DNA from: Acidimicrobiia bacterium
Lineage (GTDB): Bacteria > Actinomycetota > Acidimicrobiia > Spongiisociales > UBA5794
Direction of reading: 5' to 3'
DNA length: 8,231 bases
Assembly (NCBI GenBank): GCA_013695075.1
Contig: JACDBE010000126.1
Span: forward strand, 1 to 8,231
Shown here: in pieces, positions 5,549-8,231 of the stretch
Layout of the letters: each line of letters opens with the position of its first letter
Numbering within the stretch: the first letter of the stretch is position 1
The notes under the pieces: generated by a model
Told to the model about the DNA's origin: nothing
Seen by the model: the letters and a program-made list of their open reading frames with translations, nothing else
Databases searched by the model: none
Translations under genes and position numbers: made by a program

Positions 5549-8185
5549 TCAGGGGATGCCGAGTTTGGTCTCGCAGGCGACGTTGCCGGTGTCGGTCCCG
5601 GCGCCGCCATCGCACACGTCGACCCCGACCCCACCGTACAGGGCATCGTCGCCGCTGCCACCGAGCAGATGGTCGGCGCCCGCCTTGCCCTGCAGGATGT
5701 CGTTGCCCAGACCACCCAGCACCGTGTCCGGTCCCCGGCCCCCCTGGAGAGTGTCAGCACCGGCCTCACCATCGACGGTGTCCCGGCCGTTGCCCCCCAG
5801 CATGGTGTCCGCACCGAGACCACCCACCACGGTGTCGATCCCCTGGTTGCCCTTGAGGACGTCGTCGCCGGTGCCGCCGCAGATGACGTCCCCACCGCCA
5901 AGACCCTCGATGGTGTCGTTGCCATCCAGCCCGACGATGACGTCGGCGCCGCCGGTGCCGGTGATCATGTTGTCGCCGGAGGTGCCGGTGATGGTGGCCG
6001 CCAGCCCGTTGCACAGATTGAGGTTGCTGTCGGGGACGCTGTCGATGACCACCGCAAAGGGCTGCGGCCCGAAGGGCACATTGAAGCCGGACACGGTGAC
6101 CGTCCACTGACCCGCCGCCGGGCTCTCCACATACACGTTCTCGACATTGTTGATGCGGTCGGCGTTGCCCCCGGTGGTGGACCACCCCCCGGAGAACACG
6201 TTGCCCTGGTAGACGGTGCCGGTGGGTGAGGTGACGGTGACGTCGAGGTCGTTGACCAGGTTGGTGCTGGCCGACTCCGTCGACGGCGAGTCGGTCCACA
6301 CCACCGTCACCCGCAGCGGGGAGTCCCCGGCGACGGTGTGGTTGAACACGTCGGAGGCTCCGGTGGACAGGCCATCGTCCACGTCGGTCCAGGCGGCGCC
6401 CCCGTCGGTGGCACCGGCGACGTCGATCCGCCCCCAGCCTTCGTGGACGTTGGGGATGGGGAAGTCGTTGTCGTCGACCCCGTCGTTGTTCTCGTCGAGC
6501 AGATCCACCGCCGAGTTGATCAGCGTCGCCTTGGTCAGCGCCGCCGTGGGCTCGTGACCATGCTCCTTCTCGTAGAAGTCGCGGACCACGGCGGCGCCTC
6601 CCGCCGTGATCGGGTTGGACATCGAGGTGCCGCCCAGGTACTTGTAGTACTGGCTGTACGGAGTCCCCCATCCCTCGTACTGGAAGAACCCGATCTGCGG
6701 GTTGGGTGCGGGGTCCCAACCGAACTGGTACAGGTCGGAGAACCCGGAGAGGATGAAGGTGCCCGGGGCCACCACGTCGGGCTTGATGCGACCGTCGTCG
6801 GTGGGTCCCCGAGACGAGAACGCCGCCATCTGCTCGGCGTCGCCGGCGGCGGGGTCGGTGGAGATGGGCGGCGCCGGGTAGCCGAAAGCATCCCCATAGG
6901 TGAAGATCTCCTGCTGGCCGCCGGTGCACTCGCCGTCGTCATCGGCCACCTCGGCGCACGACCAGTCGCCCTGGCGGTCGTTCTCCGAGGCCCCCACCGT
7001 CAGCGTGTTCTTGGCGGTGGCCGGCGACCCGATGGAGTCGTCGTCGATCACCCCGTTGGCGTTGTCGTCGACCCCGGCGTTGCCCGCCGAGTAGGTGATC
7101 AGCATGTCCCGGTTGTCCCACATGAACGAGTCGACGGTCACCGAGTCGGCGGTGTAGTTGCCGTCGACAGGTGAGCCCCAAGAGTTGGAGTGGACCCGGG
7201 CGCCGTGGTCGTAGGCCTCTTGAAACAAGGGGGTCAAGTCGGCAGGGAGCCCGATCAGGTAGTACCCGTCGGGGTTGAAGATCGCACAAGTGTCGATGAA
7301 GTCGGCATAGTCCTCGATCGCCTGGAACACCAGGTCCGCCGCCGGGGCGGTACCGGTGCCCACCCCACTGGGCCTGCCATCTCCCACCGCAGACACTGCC
7401 ACGTGGGTGCCGTGCCCCGAGTCCACGTCGTGAGGACCGTCGGGTTGGGCGATCCAACAGTCGGGAGCGTCGATGCCCGGCCAGTCTTCCACGGCAATGA
7501 TGCGCGACGATGGGATGTCGATGTGCGCCGTTGCCTTGGTGCCGCCGCCGATACCGGTGTCGGCCACCGCCACGATCTGGGTCGACCCGTCGTAACCGGC
7601 GGCATTGGCCAGGGTCCCCCCGGAGATGGCCCCGGCACCGTACTCGTTGTGGGTCTCGGGGAAAGAGAAGTTCTCCACCCAGGCGACTTCGGCCAACCCG
7701 GCAACCTCGTCCAGCGCCGCCAGGGCACCGGCGACCAGCAGCACGCCACCGTTGGCGGCGAACACCTCGACCCCGGCGGCGGCCACATCGGCGGCGACTG
7801 CCGCCGTGTCGGCACCGCGCTGCAGCCGGAGCCGGTACAGACCCTCGGCGGCCAGATCATCCGCCAGCTTGTCCTCGGTGCCCACCGCGGTGACCGCGGT
7901 CACCCCGGCGACATCGCTGACGGCATCGAAGGCGACGGCTGTCATCCGCACCCCGTAGGCGAAGTCGGGGACGTACGCCAGCAGCTCGGCACCCGCCGCC
8001 CGCAGCGCTGCCGCATCATCGTCGGTGATGGGACCGTCCAGCTGCACCACGTAGTACCCCCGGCCGGCCCGATCCACCTGCACCCCTTCGGACTGGGCCG
8101 ACCCGGCGGCAGCGGTGACCACCGATAGCCCGCCCAGCAGAGCGAACACGACCAGAACGCGAAACAGCTTGGACCGACTCCGCAC
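5549..8185 (-). CDS. Secreted KP-43-like subtilisin-family (S8) serine protease with RTX tail
   Basis: The 878-residue product is a secreted endopeptidase. Residues 1–30 are a Sec signal peptide (basic RSRSK, hydrophobic core, GSA before a likely cut). Residues 31–170 look like the inhibitory propeptide. The subtilase domain (about 180–590) has the full triad: D209 in VADTGIG, H258 in GHGTHV and S521 in GGTSMS, plus oxyanion N369 in SAGNAG. The stretch IGSPATAKNTLTVGASEN and a following beta-sandwich (about 612–716, with LVNDLDVTVTSP and NNVENV) match my memory of the KP-43 oxidation-stable protease group. Residues 734–868 are fifteen RTX nonapeptides, expected to fold on binding calcium outside the cell. 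Two further Asp/Asn-rich calcium-loop-like segments occur at 373–384 and 564–574. The mature protein has eight cysteines, so disulfides are plausible. The GTG start has GGAGGAG six bases upstream. Likely roles are degradation of external protein for nutrition or processing of surface proteins; the substrate is unknown. There is no LPXTG anchor or C-terminal membrane helix. Confidence 0.95.
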   Translation of the reverse strand: MRSRSKLFRVLVVFALLGGLSVVTAAAGSAQSEGVQVDRAGRGYYVVQLDGPITDDDAAALRAAGAELLAYVPDFAYGVRMTAVAFDAVSDVAGVTAVTAVGTEDKLADDLAAEGLYRLRLQRGADTAAVAADVAAAGVEVFAANGGVLLVAGALAALDEVAGLAEVAWVENFSFPETHNEYGAGAISGGTLANAAGYDGSTQIVAVADTGIGGGTKATAHIDIPSSRIIAVEDWPGIDAPDCWIAQPDGPHDVDSGHGTHVAVSAVGDGRPSGVGTGTAPAADLVFQAIEDYADFIDTCAIFNPDGYYLIGLPADLTPLFQEAYDHGARVHSNSWGSPVDGNYTADSVTVDSFMWDNRDMLITYSAGNAGVDDNANGVIDDDSIGSPATAKNTLTVGASENDRQGDWSCAEVADDDGECTGGQQEIFTYGDAFGYPAPPISTDPAAGDAEQMAAFSSRGPTDDGRIKPDVVAPGTFILSGFSDLYQFGWDPAPNPQIGFFQYEGWGTPYSQYYKYLGGTSMSNPITAGGAAVVRDFYEKEHGHEPTAALTKATLINSAVDLLDENNDGVDDNDFPIPNVHEGWGRIDVAGATDGGAAWTDVDDGLSTGASDVFNHTVAGDSPLRVTVVWTDSPSTESASTNLVNDLDVTVTSPTGTVYQGNVFSGGWSTTGGNADRINNVENVYVESPAAGQWTVTVSGFNVPFGPQPFAVVIDSVPDSNLNLCNGLAATITGTSGDNMITGTGGADVIVGLDGNDTIEGLGGGDVICGGTGDDVLKGNQGIDTVVGGLGADTMLGGNGRDTVDGEAGADTLQGGRGPDTVLGGLGNDILQGKAGADHLLGGSGDDALYGGVGVDVCDGGAGTDTGNVACETKLGIP
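5582..5986 (-). repeat. Fifteen tandem 27-base repeats encoding RTX calcium-binding nonapeptides
   Basis: Residues 734–868 of the protease divide without gaps into fifteen nine-residue units of the pattern GGxGxDxUx (U is large and hydrophobic), for example GGLGADTML, GGNGRDTVD and GGSGDDALY. The first and last units are degenerate. Known RTX arrays form parallel beta-rolls that bind one calcium per turn. The DNA repeats have diverged, so this is a protein-level repeat rather than a recent DNA amplification. The array is capped by NVACETKLGIP at the C-terminus. Confidence 0.95.
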
Positions 8186-8191
8186 GGCGTT

Positions 8192-8198
8192 CTCCTCC
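8192..8198 (-). promoter_or_regulatory. Strong ribosome binding site of the protease gene
   Basis: GGAGGAG on the minus strand ends six bases before the GTG at 8185 and fixes that start, which is also followed directly by a proper signal peptide. Only 33 bases remain upstream in the window (8199–8231), and I see no convincing promoter in them. Confidence 0.75.
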
Positions 8199-8231
8199 CG
8201 GTGGACCGGACCGACGAGCGACGCTAGCCGT

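Noticed and set aside
5582..5986. Regular 27-base periodicity considered as a CRISPR-like array or satellite
   Set aside because: There are no spacers and no identical repeats. The period is explained by nine-residue RTX units in the protease frame.
4994..6229. Plus-strand open frame of 411 codons across sufD and the protease
   Set aside because: It spans two well supported minus-strand genes and the gap between them, and its repeat-like part mirrors the RTX repeats.
7190..8128. Plus-strand open frame of 312 codons opposite the protease N-terminal half
   Set aside because: It is antisense to the signal peptide, propeptide and Asp/His catalytic region of the protease and has no recognisable motif.

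Overview
The window is GC-rich and strongly biased to G/C at third codon positions. All five complete genes lie on the minus strand, so the order of transcription runs from high to low coordinates. The gene order sufD–Rieske ferredoxin–sufC, the GTG starts, a possible leaderless promoter and a subtilase ending in an actinobacterial-style RTX tail together suggest an actinobacterium, perhaps an Acidimicrobiia-like lineage. The phylum is an inference from gene content; no rRNA or other marker gene is present.

Layout in transcription order. (1) 8185–5549: a large secreted serine protease with a signal peptide, a propeptide, a KP-43-like subtilase domain, a C-terminal beta-sandwich and fifteen back-to-back calcium-binding RTX nonapeptides. 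(2) 5461–3133: a compact, translationally coupled block of sufD, a Rieske-type ferredoxin and sufC, for iron-sulfur cluster assembly. Adjacent genes overlap by four bases. sufB, sufS and sufU are not present in the window. (3) 3058–43: a fused GT2 glycosyltransferase/SAM-dependent methyltransferase, overlapping by eight bases a polytopic membrane protein that resembles GT-C glycosyltransferases in layout. These two probably act together on a lipid-linked or cell-surface glycan. (4) At the left edge, the last 33 codons of a plus-strand reading frame run tail-to-tail into the membrane protein gene.

There is no gene-free stretch longer than about 90 bases. The short gaps hold a strong ribosome binding site (protease), a candidate leaderless promoter (glycosyltransferase) and an inverted repeat in the sufD leader. 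I saw no tRNA, rRNA, mobile element, CRISPR array or phage gene. Most of the window is recognisable biology. The least ordinary points are the split suf cluster behind a protease, the secreted RTX subtilase with its unusual insertions, and the glycosyltransferase–methyltransferase/membrane protein pair.
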